The notes: generated from the sequence alone by a model not told the origin. 16,540 bases of DNA from an uncultured Atopobiaceae bacterium (GCA_905233865.1 CAJOGH010000004.1:1-16540); one strand, 5' to 3'. Shown: positions 1 through 7,290, numbered from the stretch's first letter. Made by a program: numbers and translations.

Positions 1-705
1 GTTGCGTCCGCCCAGCTGCCTGCCTTCATGGAGTGGTTGGCCCTTCGCTCCGACCTCGACAGTCTGGCGGGCTCCACGTCCTCCATCACGATGATGACCA
101 TCCACTCGGCCAAGGGACTGGAGTTCCCGGTCGTGTTCGTGACTGGCATGGAGGAGGGCATCTTCCCGCACATGCGCTTTGACTCCGACCCCTCCAACGT
201 GGAGGAGGAGCGCCGCCTGGCGTACGTGGCCATCACGCGCGCCCAGCGCCGCCTGTACCTCACGCACGCGCTCACACGCCGCACGTACGGTTCTAGCCAG
301 GCTAACCCCACGAGCCGCTTTATCAAGGAGCTGCCCGCCGAGCACATCCGCTCCGTGGGTGTGGGCTCGCAGGGCTTTGAGGGCACGGGCTGGGAGAAGC
401 GCGGCGACCGTCGTGGCACCTTTGGGTCGGGCCGCGGCTCGAGCATGTACGGCGGCAGCGTCCATGGCAGCGTGACTCGCTCGACCAACGCCGGCGCCCG
501 TGCCGAGCGCGCGACCACGCCTGTGCGTCGCGACGCCGCCAAGGCAGCCGAGACCTTTGAGCGCGGCGACCGCGTGAGCCACAAGACCTTTGGCCCCGGC
601 GTGGTTGTTGCCGCGGCAGGCGATACAATTGAGGTTCGCTTTGACCGCACGGGCAAGCAGAAGAAGCTCATGAAGGGATTTGCGCCTATCGTCAAGATCT
701 CGTAG
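1..705 (+). CDS. pcrA: ATP-dependent DNA helicase PcrA/UvrD, C-terminal part (5' end outside window)
   Basis: The open frame runs in from base 1, so only the last 234 residues are visible. Superfamily 1 helicase motif V is seen at visible residues 31-49 (TIHSAKGLEFPVVFVTGMEE) and motif VI at about 68-88 (EEERRLAYVAITRA). These contribute ATP and DNA contacts in UvrD/PcrA. A Gly/Ser/Arg-rich linker (about 120-165) leads to a small C-terminal Tudor-like domain (about 186-232; ERGDRVSHKTFGPG then EVRFDRTGKQKKLMKGFAP). That tail is typical of PcrA/UvrD and is known in family members to contact RNA polymerase. The family unwinds DNA during excision repair, replication restart and removal of stalled polymerase. 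mtnN starts 12 bases after the stop, so they may be co-transcribed. UvrD and PcrA names are interchangeable here; family identity is secure. Confidence 0.95.
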   Translation, partial: VASAQLPAFMEWLALRSDLDSLAGSTSSITMMTIHSAKGLEFPVVFVTGMEEGIFPHMRFDSDPSNVEEERRLAYVAITRAQRRLYLTHALTRRTYGSSQANPTSRFIKELPAEHIRSVGVGSQGFEGTGWEKRGDRRGTFGSGRGSSMYGGSVHGSVTRSTNAGARAERATTPVRRDAAKAAETFERGDRVSHKTFGPGVVVAAAGDTIEVRFDRTGKQKKLMKGFAPIVKIS

Positions 706-717
706 GAGGGAGTTCAC

Positions 718-1437
718 ATGTCAGCCGATAAGAGCGTCAAGCTTGGAATCATCGGTGCCATGGACGTCGAGGTGGAGCTGCTCAAGGAGAGCATGGAGGT
801 TACCTCCACGCTGGAGCGCAGCGTAACCACGTTCTACGAGGGAACCCTCAGCGGGTGCGAGGTGGTCGTGGCCAAGTGCGGCATCGGCAAGGTCAACGCC
901 GCCGCATGCGCGCAGTCCATGATCGACCTCTTTGGCGTGACTCACCTGGTCAACACCGGTGTGGCGGGGTCTCTTGCCGAGGAGCTTGGCATTGGCGACA
1001 TTCTGGTGTCCGAGGACGTGGTCCATCACGACGTCGACGTGACCGCCCTGGGCTTTGAGCCCTGCCGACTGCCCGACTTCCCCAAGGTCAACTTCGTGGC
1101 CGATGCCGACATGTGCACCAAGCTCGTTCAGGCCTGCGAGGCCGTGGCTCCGCAGGCGACCTGCGTGAGGGGACGCGTGGCCTCGGGCGACCAGTTCGTG
1201 AGCGGCGCCGAGCAGCGCTCGTCCATCCGCTCTGCGCTGGGTGCGGGCTGTGCCGAGATGGAGGGCGCGGCCATCGCCCAGGTGGCCACCCTCAACGAGG
1301 TGCCGTTCGTGATCCTGCGCGCCATCAGCGACCACGCCGACGGATCGGCCGTCGACGACTACCCCGCCTTCGAGCGCTCGAGCGCCCAGATTGCCGCACG
1401 GGTGATGCAGGAGTTTGCCCGCCTGATGGCGGAGTAG
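718..1437 (+). CDS. mtnN: 5'-methylthioadenosine/S-adenosylhomocysteine nucleosidase
   Basis: This cytoplasmic enzyme of 239 residues hydrolyses the N-glycosidic bond of methylthioadenosine, S-adenosylhomocysteine and 5'-deoxyadenosine, freeing adenine. The last substrate is relevant here because radical-SAM enzymes such as NrdG in this window release it. The fold signature is complete: GIIGAMDVEVELL at the N-terminus with Glu18 aligning to catalytic Glu12 of E. coli, GIGKVNAA (55-62), NTGVAGSL (79-86), EMEGAAIA (180-187) with Glu182 matching Glu174, and AISDHAD (202-208) with Asp205 matching the catalytic Asp197. An AGGAGGG ribosome site at 704-710 sits just before the ATG and overlaps the pcrA stop. 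Length is normal for the family. It converges with degV. Confidence 0.96.
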   Translation: MSADKSVKLGIIGAMDVEVELLKESMEVTSTLERSVTTFYEGTLSGCEVVVAKCGIGKVNAAACAQSMIDLFGVTHLVNTGVAGSLAEELGIGDILVSEDVVHHDVDVTALGFEPCRLPDFPKVNFVADADMCTKLVQACEAVAPQATCVRGRVASGDQFVSGAEQRSSIRSALGAGCAEMEGAAIAQVATLNEVPFVILRAISDHADGSAVDDYPAFERSSAQIAARVMQEFARLMAE

Positions 1438-1494
1438 CGACCACCCTCGCGACTGCGACCCCTGGGCAAGTTACGAAGGGGCGTTTGTCACGAA

Positions 1495-1572
1495 CATACA
1501 CTTTGGAGGCTCTTGTCGACAAAAGCCCAGTTGACGAGCGATATGCTACGAAAAGTTATGCCAAAGTGTATG
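1495..1572. repeat. Exact 12-bp inverted repeat enclosing a smaller palindrome
   Basis: CATACACTTTGG at 1495-1506 is exactly complementary to CCAAAGTGTATG at 1561-1572, with 54 bases between. The enclosed stretch begins with the 1508-1527 palindrome. The whole could fold as one branched stem-loop or act as a small repeat element in the mtnN/degV convergent gap. No reading frame of gene-like quality crosses it. Function is unknown. Confidence 0.5.
1508..1527. repeat. 20-bp imperfect palindrome containing the AGGCTCTTGTCG motif
   Basis: GGCTCTTG-TCGA-CAAAAGCC is symmetric except for one C/A pair; the inner TTGTCGACAA is fully palindromic. With the two bases upstream it starts GAGGCTCTTGTCG, a motif that recurs at 8117, 15486 and, in variant form, at 1606, 12253 and 14791. 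It lies in the convergent gap and has no T-run after it, so it is not a standard intrinsic terminator. Confidence 0.5.
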
Positions 1573-1605
1573 GTCGCGCCCTCTGAATCCACCCTTCCGC
1601 CACGC

Positions 1606-1629
1606 GAGGCTCTTGCCGACAAGAGCCTC
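1606..1629. repeat. 24-bp palindrome, 10-bp stem with 4-base loop; possible bidirectional terminator
   Basis: GAGGCTCTTG (1606-1615) pairs perfectly with CAAGAGCCTC (1620-1629) around a CCGA loop. It is the second copy of the element at 1508, placed about 100 bases later. It lies between the 3' ends of mtnN and degV, where a terminator serving both strands would be expected, but neither strand has a clear T-tract. Termination is therefore only a possibility; the shared motif points to a dispersed repeat. Confidence 0.5.
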
Positions 1630-1654
1630 ATGGGTGTCACGGTGACTTCCGACC

Positions 1655-1667
1655 TGCACAGTGTGCA
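1655..1667. repeat. Palindrome TGCACAGTGTGCA, single copy
   Basis: Six-base arms TGCACA/TGTGCA flank a single central base. The stretch 1651-1670 is identical over 20 bases to 14957-14976 in the tandem array downstream of nrdD. It sits 18 bases beyond the degV stop codon. A second small palindrome (GTCAC-G-GTGAC, 1636-1646) lies between it and the 1606 hairpin, giving three palindromes in 62 bases. Confidence 0.6.
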
Positions 1668-1685
1668 CGCGCCACAAGGAAGGGG

Positions 1686-2549
1686 CTACGCCTCGCAGGG
1701 GAGGGCCGGGCGGACGAACATGCCCACCAGCGAGGGGCCGGTGTGAACCACGAGGTCGGGGGAGATGTCGCTGCGTACGATCTCGACGACGGGCGGGAAA
1801 GCGTCCTTCATGCGCTCCTCGATCCAGTCAAAGAGGGGCTCGGCGCTGGAGCAGCAGATGCCGATGACGACCTTGCCGTAGTCGACCGCGTCGCGGCTCA
1901 GCTGCTCGATCTCGCTCGTCAGGGCCTTGTCCCAGCCGCGTGCCTTCTTGACGACGGCGTACTTGCCGTCGGCGTCGCAGGTGATGACCGGCTTGATGTT
2001 GAGCACGGAGCCCAGGCGGTACACGGCCTCGGAGATGCGGCCGCCGCGACGCAGGTAGGTGAGGTCGCGGACGGTAAAGTAGAGCTTGGTCTTGCGGGCC
2101 AGCTCGCGAGCATTCTCAAGGATCTGGTCGACGTCCACGCCCGCGTCCAGCTGGCGCACGATGGCCATGACCTGCGTGCCGGCGCCCAGGCCGATGTTGA
2201 GCGTGTCCACGACGTCCACCTGGAAGCCCTCCACCTGGCCGGCGGCGAGGACCGCTGCCTGGTAGGTGCCGGAGAGCCCGCTGGAAATCGTCACGATGAT
2301 GGCGCGGTCGTATCCGTCGTCGCGTGCGGCCTCGATGGCCGTGACCAGGTCGCCCATGGAGGGCGTCGAGGTCTTGGGGATCTCGGTCTCAAAGCGGCGC
2401 ACGACCTCCTCGGTCGTGATGTCTACACCAGAGCGGAACGAGCCGTCGGCGTACGTGATGACCAGGGGCACTACGCGCACGTCGTGCTCGCGGGCAAAGT
2501 CGGCAGGTACGTCGGTTCCAGAGTCGGTTATGACGGCAACGCGGGGCAT
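1686..2549 (-). CDS. DegV family fatty-acid-binding protein
   Basis: This 287-residue protein has the DegV landmarks: VITDSGTDVP near the N-terminus, TSTPS (60-64), a SSGLSGTY loop (89-96) and LRRGGRIS (166-173). Members bind a long-chain fatty acid; the FakB subgroup presents it to the kinase FakA for phosphorylation and entry into phospholipid synthesis. No fakA is in the window, so the exact role is open. The frame is open to an ATG at 2645, but I chose the ATG at 2549: GGAGGA lies 5-6 bases before it, the protein then starts at MPRVAVITDSG as in other family members, and the upstream ATGs have no ribosome site. It diverges from nhaA and converges with mtnN. Confidence 0.9.
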   Translation of the reverse strand: MPRVAVITDSGTDVPADFAREHDVRVVPLVITYADGSFRSGVDITTEEVVRRFETEIPKTSTPSMGDLVTAIEAARDDGYDRAIIVTISSGLSGTYQAAVLAAGQVEGFQVDVVDTLNIGLGAGTQVMAIVRQLDAGVDVDQILENARELARKTKLYFTVRDLTYLRRGGRISEAVYRLGSVLNIKPVITCDADGKYAVVKKARGWDKALTSEIEQLSRDAVDYGKVVIGICCSSAEPLFDWIEERMKDAFPPVVEIVRSDISPDLVVHTGPSLVGMFVRPALPCEA

Positions 2550-2579
2550 CTCTTCCTCCATGGTGGGTGGCGACAAGTG

Positions 2580-2629
2580 CTTATAAGTTGTTACGGCGCC
2601 GTGCACGTGGCGCCCGTACATCATACAAT
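2580..2629. promoter_or_regulatory. Shared divergent control region of degV and nhaA with central dyad
   Basis: A -10-like TATAAG reads on the minus strand at 2585-2580 (toward degV) and TACAAT reads on the plus strand at 2624-2629 (toward nhaA). Between them GGCGCC occurs at 2595-2600 and 2609-2614, making an inverted repeat around GTGCAC. The dyad centre is about 19 bases from each -10, so it would cover both -35 positions, neither of which resembles consensus. This suggests a common operator, but is inference from spacing. Confidence 0.35.
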
Positions 2630-2703
2630 CATGAGCGAACAGCAATCAAATTATCCTGAGCGTCTTATGGCGTCTTGGGGAACGACCATGATCGAGGCGT
2701 GAC

Positions 2704-4092
2704 GTGACTGAGAAGAAGGCAGCGGAGAAGGGCAGGACAAAGAGCATCATCGGCGTGCCGGAGGTGGCGCGGCGCGCGGTGCGTCGCTCGCACCTGCAGG
2801 ACATTCTGTCAAACGGAACCGTCGCCGCGGCGGTCATGGTGTTTGCCGCAATCCTCGCCGTGATCGTCGCCAACTCGCCCGCTTACGAGACGATCGAGCA
2901 TCTCCTTGAGGTCAACGTGGTGGTAACGGCGGGCAAGTTCTACGCCGACATGACCATCGAGCAGTTCATCAACGACTTCCTGATGGCCATCTTCTTCCTG
3001 CTGGTGGGCATCGAGCTCAAGTACGAGGTCACGGTGGGGCAGCTGCGTCGACCGCGTCAGGCGGCTCTTCCCATGCTTGCCGCCGTTGGTGGTGTGGCCG
3101 TGCCCGCGCTTATCTACTCGGCTATCAACTGGGGCGGTGCGCTCGAGGGCTGGGCTGTGCCGATTGCCACGGACATCGCCTTCGCACTTGGCGTGATGTC
3201 CCTGCTTGGCAAGCGCGTGGCGCCTGGCACCAAGGTGTTCTTCTCGACCTTGGCCATCGCCGACGACATCCTGGCTATTGCCGTCATCGCCATCTTTTAC
3301 GGGCAGACCCCCAACGTGGCGTGGCTTGCGGCGGCGCTGGGTGTCATCCTTATTCTGGCCTGCATCAACCGGGCACGCGTGTACGCCAGCTATCCGTATG
3401 CGATCGTGGGCCTGCTGCTGTGGTTCTGCATGTTCAACTCGGGTATCCACGCCACGCTCGCCGGTGTCATCCTCGCGTTCTTCCTGCCGGCGCGATCCGA
3501 GATCCGCCTGGGCAGGCTCACCAAGTGGCTCACGAGCCAGGCGCATGACCTGGAGCAGGCCTACGACGAGGAGTCTCACGTCCTGGGCCAGCACGACTTT
3601 ACGGAGAGCGCCGTGTACGTGGAGCGCGTGATGCACCACGTGACCCCGCCGCTGCAGCGCATGGAGCGCTACATCTCCGTGCCGGTGAACTTCATCATCC
3701 TGCCGCTCTTTGCCTTTGCCAACGCGCAGGTGCGCATTGTTGGCGCCGACCTTGGCGCCATCGTGACCGACCCGGTGAGCATGGGTGCCGCGGCCGGTGC
3801 GGTGCTGGGCAAGCCCATAGGCATCATCGGTGTGACCTTCATCTTGGTCAAGTCGGGCATCTTCAAGCTGCCGCGCGGTGTGGACTGGCGGCAGATCATC
3901 GCCGTGGGCATCATGGGCGGTTTGGGCTTTACGATGTCGATCCTCATCGCTGGCCTTGCCTTTGAGGACCCCGGCCAGGTCCTGGCGGCAAAGGTCGCCA
4001 TCCTGTCTGGCTCCGTCGTAGCGGCGGTGGCGGGCCTGGCCTTTGTCGCGCTCTTCTGCGAGGAGCGCGGTCACTCACGCAGACGGGGGTAG
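2704..4092 (+). CDS. nhaA: Na+/H+ antiporter NhaA
   Basis: This 462-residue inner-membrane protein exchanges cytoplasmic Na+ (or Li+) for external H+, supporting pH and sodium homeostasis. Diagnostic features are GIELKYE (102-108), ATDIAFALGV (155-164) with Asp157, the paired Asp187-Asp188 in STLAIADDILA (the E. coli Asp163-Asp164 ion site), GKPIGI with Lys370 (E. coli Lys300), and GGLGFTMSI (405-413). About eleven hydrophobic segments are visible. It is longer than E. coli NhaA (388 aa): a basic N-terminal extension of about 30 residues and a charged loop (about 262-322) account for most of this, as is common in actinobacterial forms. The GTG start has GAGG six bases upstream; an ATG at 2688 in another frame stops at 2702. 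Confidence 0.95.
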   Translation: MTEKKAAEKGRTKSIIGVPEVARRAVRRSHLQDILSNGTVAAAVMVFAAILAVIVANSPAYETIEHLLEVNVVVTAGKFYADMTIEQFINDFLMAIFFLLVGIELKYEVTVGQLRRPRQAALPMLAAVGGVAVPALIYSAINWGGALEGWAVPIATDIAFALGVMSLLGKRVAPGTKVFFSTLAIADDILAIAVIAIFYGQTPNVAWLAAALGVILILACINRARVYASYPYAIVGLLLWFCMFNSGIHATLAGVILAFFLPARSEIRLGRLTKWLTSQAHDLEQAYDEESHVLGQHDFTESAVYVERVMHHVTPPLQRMERYISVPVNFIILPLFAFANAQVRIVGADLGAIVTDPVSMGAAAGAVLGKPIGIIGVTFILVKSGIFKLPRGVDWRQIIAVGIMGGLGFTMSILIAGLAFEDPGQVLAAKVAILSGSVVAAVAGLAFVALFCEERGHSRRRG

Positions 4093-4109
4093 CGCGCGCC
4101 GCGCACACG

Positions 4110-4115
4110 TATACT
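4110..4115 (+). promoter_or_regulatory. Possible -10 element of the aminotransferase gene
   Basis: TATACT matches five of six consensus bases and lies 19 bases before the AGGAGGG ribosome site at 4134-4140. No recognisable -35 lies 16-18 bases upstream, where the sequence is GC-rich. Weak but well placed. Confidence 0.3.
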
Positions 4116-4143
4116 TGGCACACACGACCATCTAGGAGGGCAC

Positions 4144-5433
4144 ATGGACAGCATCTATCACGGCATGTCGGACGAGCAGCTGGGGCAGGCCATCGCCGAG
4201 CTGGAGCAGCAGGCGGACGAGCTCAGGGCCAAGGGCCTCAAGCTGGACATGGCCCGCGGCAAGCCCAGCCCCGAGCAGGTGAGTCTCTCGTCGTTCGTGC
4301 TGGACGCGCTCGCTGCGGACTCCGACCTGACCGATGAGGGTGTGGACGCGGCCAACTACGGCGCGCCCGACGGCCTGCCCTCCGCGCGCCGCCTGGCCGC
4401 GGACATCCTGGACGTGGACCCTGCCAACGTCGTGGTCAGCGGCTCATCGAGCCTCAACCTCATGTATGACGTCGTGGCCAACGCGTGGGTGCGCGGCATC
4501 GGCGGAAACAAGCCCTGGTCCGCCCAGGGTGAGGTCAAGTTCCTGTGTCCCAGCCCCGGCTATGACCGCCACTTTGCCGTGACCGACCACTTTGGCATCA
4601 CCAACGTGCCCATCCCCATGCGCGAGGACGGCCCCGACATGGACGAGGTCGTGCGTCTGGTGGAGGGCGACGCGAGCGTCAAGGGCATCTGGTGCGTGCC
4701 CAAGTACGCCAACCCCACGGGCATCACCTACACCGACGAGGTCGTGCGCCGCTTTGCCTCCCTGCGCCCTGCAGCGCCCGACTTCCGCATCTTCTGGGAC
4801 AACGCCTACATCGTCCACGACCTGGCGGACGACGGCGACACGCTCCTTAACGTCTTTGACGCCATGGACGGGGCGGGCACGACCGACCTCGTGTACGAGT
4901 TCGCGTCCACGTCCAAGGTGACCTTCCCGGGCTCGGGCATGGCATGGGTCACGGCGAGCCCCGCCGACATGGCCGAGCTGCGCGCCGGCTTTGGCATCGA
5001 GCGTGTCTGTGCCGATAAGATCTGCCAGCTGATGCACGTTCGCTCCTTTGCGGACGCCGATGCCATCCGCGAGCACATGCGCGCCCACGCCCGTGTGCTC
5101 CGTCCCCGCTTTGACCTCGTGGAGTCCAAGCTCTCCGAGGGTCTGGGCGGCACGGGCATCGCGACCTGGACCCACCCACGCGGCGGCTACTTCGTGAGCT
5201 TTGACGGCCAGCCGGGGACGGCCAAGGCCACGGTCGCGCTCGCGGCAGAGCTGGGCGTGACCATGACGGGTGCTGGCGCCACGTGGCCCTACGGCAACGA
5301 TCCGCAGGACACCAACATCCGCATCGCGCCCAGTTACCCCACGCTCGACGAGCTCGCCGCCGCCCTTGACGTGTTCGTGGTGGCCGCGCGCCTTGCCTGC
5401 GCCCGCGCCGAGCGTGCGTCGCGCGCCAACTAG
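4144..5433 (+). CDS. PLP-dependent aminotransferase, aspartate aminotransferase subgroup 1c (MocR-type aminotransferase domain)
   Basis: This 429-residue cytoplasmic fold-type I enzyme probably transfers the amino group between aspartate (or a related amino acid) and 2-oxoglutarate. Pyridoxal phosphate residues are recognisable: YANPTGITY with Asn190, WDNAYIVHDL with Asp219, and STSKVTFPGSGM with Lys258 as the Schiff-base lysine. Arg393 in NIRIAPSYP is the expected carboxylate-binding arginine. The N-terminal KGLKLDMARGKPSPEQ and NYGAPDGLPSARR stretches are characteristic of the actinobacterial aspartate transaminase type typified by Corynebacterium AspT. There is no DNA-binding domain, so it is not a MocR regulator. 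AGGAGGG at 4134-4140 supports the ATG. Substrate assignment is by family resemblance only. Confidence 0.88.
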   Translation: MDSIYHGMSDEQLGQAIAELEQQADELRAKGLKLDMARGKPSPEQVSLSSFVLDALAADSDLTDEGVDAANYGAPDGLPSARRLAADILDVDPANVVVSGSSSLNLMYDVVANAWVRGIGGNKPWSAQGEVKFLCPSPGYDRHFAVTDHFGITNVPIPMREDGPDMDEVVRLVEGDASVKGIWCVPKYANPTGITYTDEVVRRFASLRPAAPDFRIFWDNAYIVHDLADDGDTLLNVFDAMDGAGTTDLVYEFASTSKVTFPGSGMAWVTASPADMAELRAGFGIERVCADKICQLMHVRSFADADAIREHMRAHARVLRPRFDLVESKLSEGLGGTGIATWTHPRGGYFVSFDGQPGTAKATVALAAELGVTMTGAGATWPYGNDPQDTNIRIAPSYPTLDELAAALDVFVVAARLACARAERASRAN

Positions 5434-5505
5434 GTGCATCGATTGGTCGAATCAAGTACCATGTGACATTACGCGGCATCGTCGCGTGACCTACCAACTG
5501 CAAGC

Positions 5506-5519
5506 GGGCGCATGCGCCC
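5506..5519. promoter_or_regulatory. Perfect 14-bp palindrome directly upstream of the TPR-gene ribosome site
   Basis: GGGCGCATGCGCCC ends two bases before the GGAGG at 5522-5526. As RNA it could form a GC-rich 5-bp stem close to the ribosome site; as DNA it could be an operator. A second small inverted repeat (ACGCG at 5471-5475, CGCGT at 5483-5487) lies upstream. I see no convincing promoter in 5434-5505. Confidence 0.35.
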
Positions 5520-5531
5520 ACGGAGGAAGCT

Positions 5532-6473
5532 ATGGCTACGGGCAAGAAGAAGAACAACAAGAGCGCGTCCCACTCCAAGCGCGTCCACAGGACAAAGGTG
5601 GCCAAGGAAGCCAAGGAGAACAAGGGAGGCAAGGCCGAGACCAGCCTGCAGAGGGTGGAGAGGCGCGAGCGCAACCGCAAGATCGGCATCGCCATCGCCG
5701 CCATCGTCTTTGCCGTCATCATGGTGCTCTCCATGATGCTGCCCTCCATCGCCTCTGTGTTCAGGCAGAACCAGGCCCAGAACCAGGCCGAGACCACGAC
5801 CGACGACTCCACGACCGAGAGCGCCACGACCAAGACGGGCCTCGAGGGTGTCAACGACCAGTACCGTCCGCTCGTGGAGGCCGACGAGGCCAAGCTCAAG
5901 GACGACCCCAACAACCTCTCGGCCCTGCTTGACGCCGGCAACCAGGAGATGAACTGGGGCTACCGCTCCTCCATGTACGCTACGAGCGACGAGGACAAGA
6001 ACGCCAGCAACGAGCACTTCAACAAGTCCATCGCCTACTTTGACCGCTACCTGGCCATCAACGACTCCAAGGCCGTCCACGTGGACCGTGCCCTGTGCCA
6101 GTTCTACTCCGGCGCCACCGACGAGGCGATCGCCTACCTTGAGGACTACGCCAACAAGAACAGCGACTACGCCCCGGCCTGGGCCAACCTCGGCATGATG
6201 TACGAGAGCAAGACCGACACCGCCAAGGCCAAGGAGTACTACAACAAGGCGATGGAGGTCGACCCGGACGACAAGTACGGCACCAAGGAGTACACGCAGC
6301 AGCGCCTTGACTCCATCAACAGCACCGAGCAGACCGAGAACATCACCAAGAACGAGGGCTACACCGGTGACTTCAACTCTGACGTGAGCAACGACGCCAC
6401 GAAGGACACGAACAAGACCAACACCAGCATCAAGGGTCTGTCCGACACGCTCAACAGCAAGCTTGAGCAGTAA
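5532..6473 (+). CDS. Membrane-anchored tetratricopeptide repeat protein
   Basis: A 313-residue protein with three parts. Residues 1-50 are very rich in Lys/Arg and should be cytoplasmic. Residues 51-77 (starting IGIAIAAIVFAVIMV) form one membrane helix. The remainder should lie outside the membrane: a Gln/Thr/Ser/Asp-rich linker (78-105), then at least two TPR-like helix pairs (about 181-211 and 215-247; the latter AWANLGMMYESKTDTAKAKE), ending in an Asn/Asp/Thr-rich tail. The positive-inside rule supports N-in topology. TPRs are protein-docking modules; no partner can be named. GGAGGAAG at 5522-5529 supports the ATG. The STAS gene starts 14 bases after the stop, so it probably leads the operon that includes tatA and tatC; a scaffold role at the membrane is only a guess. 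Confidence 0.85.
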   Translation: MATGKKKNNKSASHSKRVHRTKVAKEAKENKGGKAETSLQRVERRERNRKIGIAIAAIVFAVIMVLSMMLPSIASVFRQNQAQNQAETTTDDSTTESATTKTGLEGVNDQYRPLVEADEAKLKDDPNNLSALLDAGNQEMNWGYRSSMYATSDEDKNASNEHFNKSIAYFDRYLAINDSKAVHVDRALCQFYSGATDEAIAYLEDYANKNSDYAPAWANLGMMYESKTDTAKAKEYYNKAMEVDPDDKYGTKEYTQQRLDSINSTEQTENITKNEGYTGDFNSDVSNDATKDTNKTNTSIKGLSDTLNSKLEQ

Positions 6474-6487
6474 GGTAGGGGAGTGCC

Positions 6488-6796
6488 ATGAAGCTGGACA
6501 TCAAGTCGGTCGATAAGAGCGGGGAGCGCGTCCTCTCCGTGACAGGCGAGGTTGACGTGAGCTGCGCCGCGGAACTCCGCGGCCAGCTCACCGCCGCCGC
6601 TGACGAGGGCCTGGGCGCCGTCGTCGACCTTGCCGGCGTGAGCTATATCGACTCCACCGGCATCGGCGTGCTCGTGGGTGCCGCCAACGCGGCCCGCGAG
6701 AACGGGCGCACCTTTGCCGTGCGCAACCCCCAGCCCGCCGTCCGTCGCGTCCTTGACATGCTGGGCGTCGCTGGCGAGCTTGGACTCGAGGACTAG
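6488..6796 (+). CDS. STAS-domain anti-sigma factor antagonist (RsbV/SpoIIAA-like)
   Basis: The 102-residue protein is a stand-alone STAS domain. GEVDVSCAAELRGQL (20-34) and VVDLAGVSYIDSTGIGVLV (45-63) are the typical strands and loop. Ser56 in DSTG sits where RsbV and SpoIIAA are phosphorylated by their partner kinase/anti-sigma factor. In that system the unphosphorylated form binds the anti-sigma factor and frees a sigma factor. No RsbW-like kinase, PP2C phosphatase or sigma factor gene is in the window, so the partner is unknown. GGGGAG at 6478-6483 supports the ATG. It lies 14 bases after the TPR gene and 11 before tatA, which is an unusual setting for this family. Confidence 0.9.
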   Translation: MKLDIKSVDKSGERVLSVTGEVDVSCAAELRGQLTAAADEGLGAVVDLAGVSYIDSTGIGVLVGAANAARENGRTFAVRNPQPAVRRVLDMLGVAGELGLED

Positions 6797-6807
6797 TAGG
6801 GAGAACA

Positions 6808-7290
6808 GTGTTTGGTATTGGCGAGACCGAGTTCGTCATCATCCTGCTGATGGCGTTCTTGCTCTTTGGCCCGGACAAGCTGCCGGGCATGGGCCGCACG
6901 ATAGGGCGCGCCCTCAAGCAGTTCCGCACCGCCCAGGAGGGCTTTACCCAGGTGGTGCAGTCGGAGATTGTCGACCCCATCAACAACGTCGCCAACGCCG
7001 ACGTGGCCAAGGCCACCGGCGTGGACTCCGACGCTGACATCGAGCAGGCGCTCGATGACGACCGCCCTGCCGCCGGCGAGGCACCCACCGAGACCTTTGC
7101 CCAGCGCAAGGCGCGCATGGAGGCCGAGGCTGCAGCCAAGGCCAACGGCGACGCGCCCAAGCCCGCACCCGAGCCCGCCGGTCCTGCCAAGCCCGAGCCC
7201 GCACCTGAGCCCTCCAAGCCCACCGCCGCGTCCCTCTACGGACTGGACGCGTCTGCCCCCTCTACTGACGGAGAGGGGGAAGAGGCCTAA
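6808..7290 (+). CDS. tatA: Sec-independent protein translocase subunit TatA/TatB
   Basis: The 160-residue protein has the TatA/B pattern: a short N-terminal membrane helix (about 6-21, ETEFVIILLMAFLLFG), the FGPDKLPGMGRTIG hinge (20-33), then an amphipathic helix (about 31-50). A charged region and a long Ala/Pro/Glu tail follow (about 95-150). TatA multimers form the conduit, while TatB works with TatC in recognising twin-arginine signal peptides. The polar residues in the first helix (Glu6, Glu8) and the single subunit gene beside tatC leave TatA versus TatB unresolved; one protein may do both jobs. The start is a GTG with AGGGAG at 6798-6803. Length is above a minimal TatA and nearer to TatB. 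Confidence 0.9.
   Translation: MFGIGETEFVIILLMAFLLFGPDKLPGMGRTIGRALKQFRTAQEGFTQVVQSEIVDPINNVANADVAKATGVDSDADIEQALDDDRPAAGEAPTETFAQRKARMEAEAAAKANGDAPKPAPEPAGPAKPEPAPEPSKPTAASLYGLDASAPSTDGEGEEA

Noticed and set aside
1459..1481. Terminator CCCCT...AGGGG after mtnN
   Set aside because: Only a five-base stem with a 13-base loop and no real T-run; the 1606 hairpin is a better candidate.
2550..2645. Longer N-terminus for degV from the ATG at 2645
   Set aside because: The extension has no family similarity, covers the likely promoter and lacks a ribosome site, whereas 2549 has GGAGGA at good spacing.
1743..2702. Long plus-strand open frame opposite degV
   Set aside because: It mirrors the codon structure of degV, which has clear family motifs. 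It has no recognisable domain and is a GC-bias shadow.
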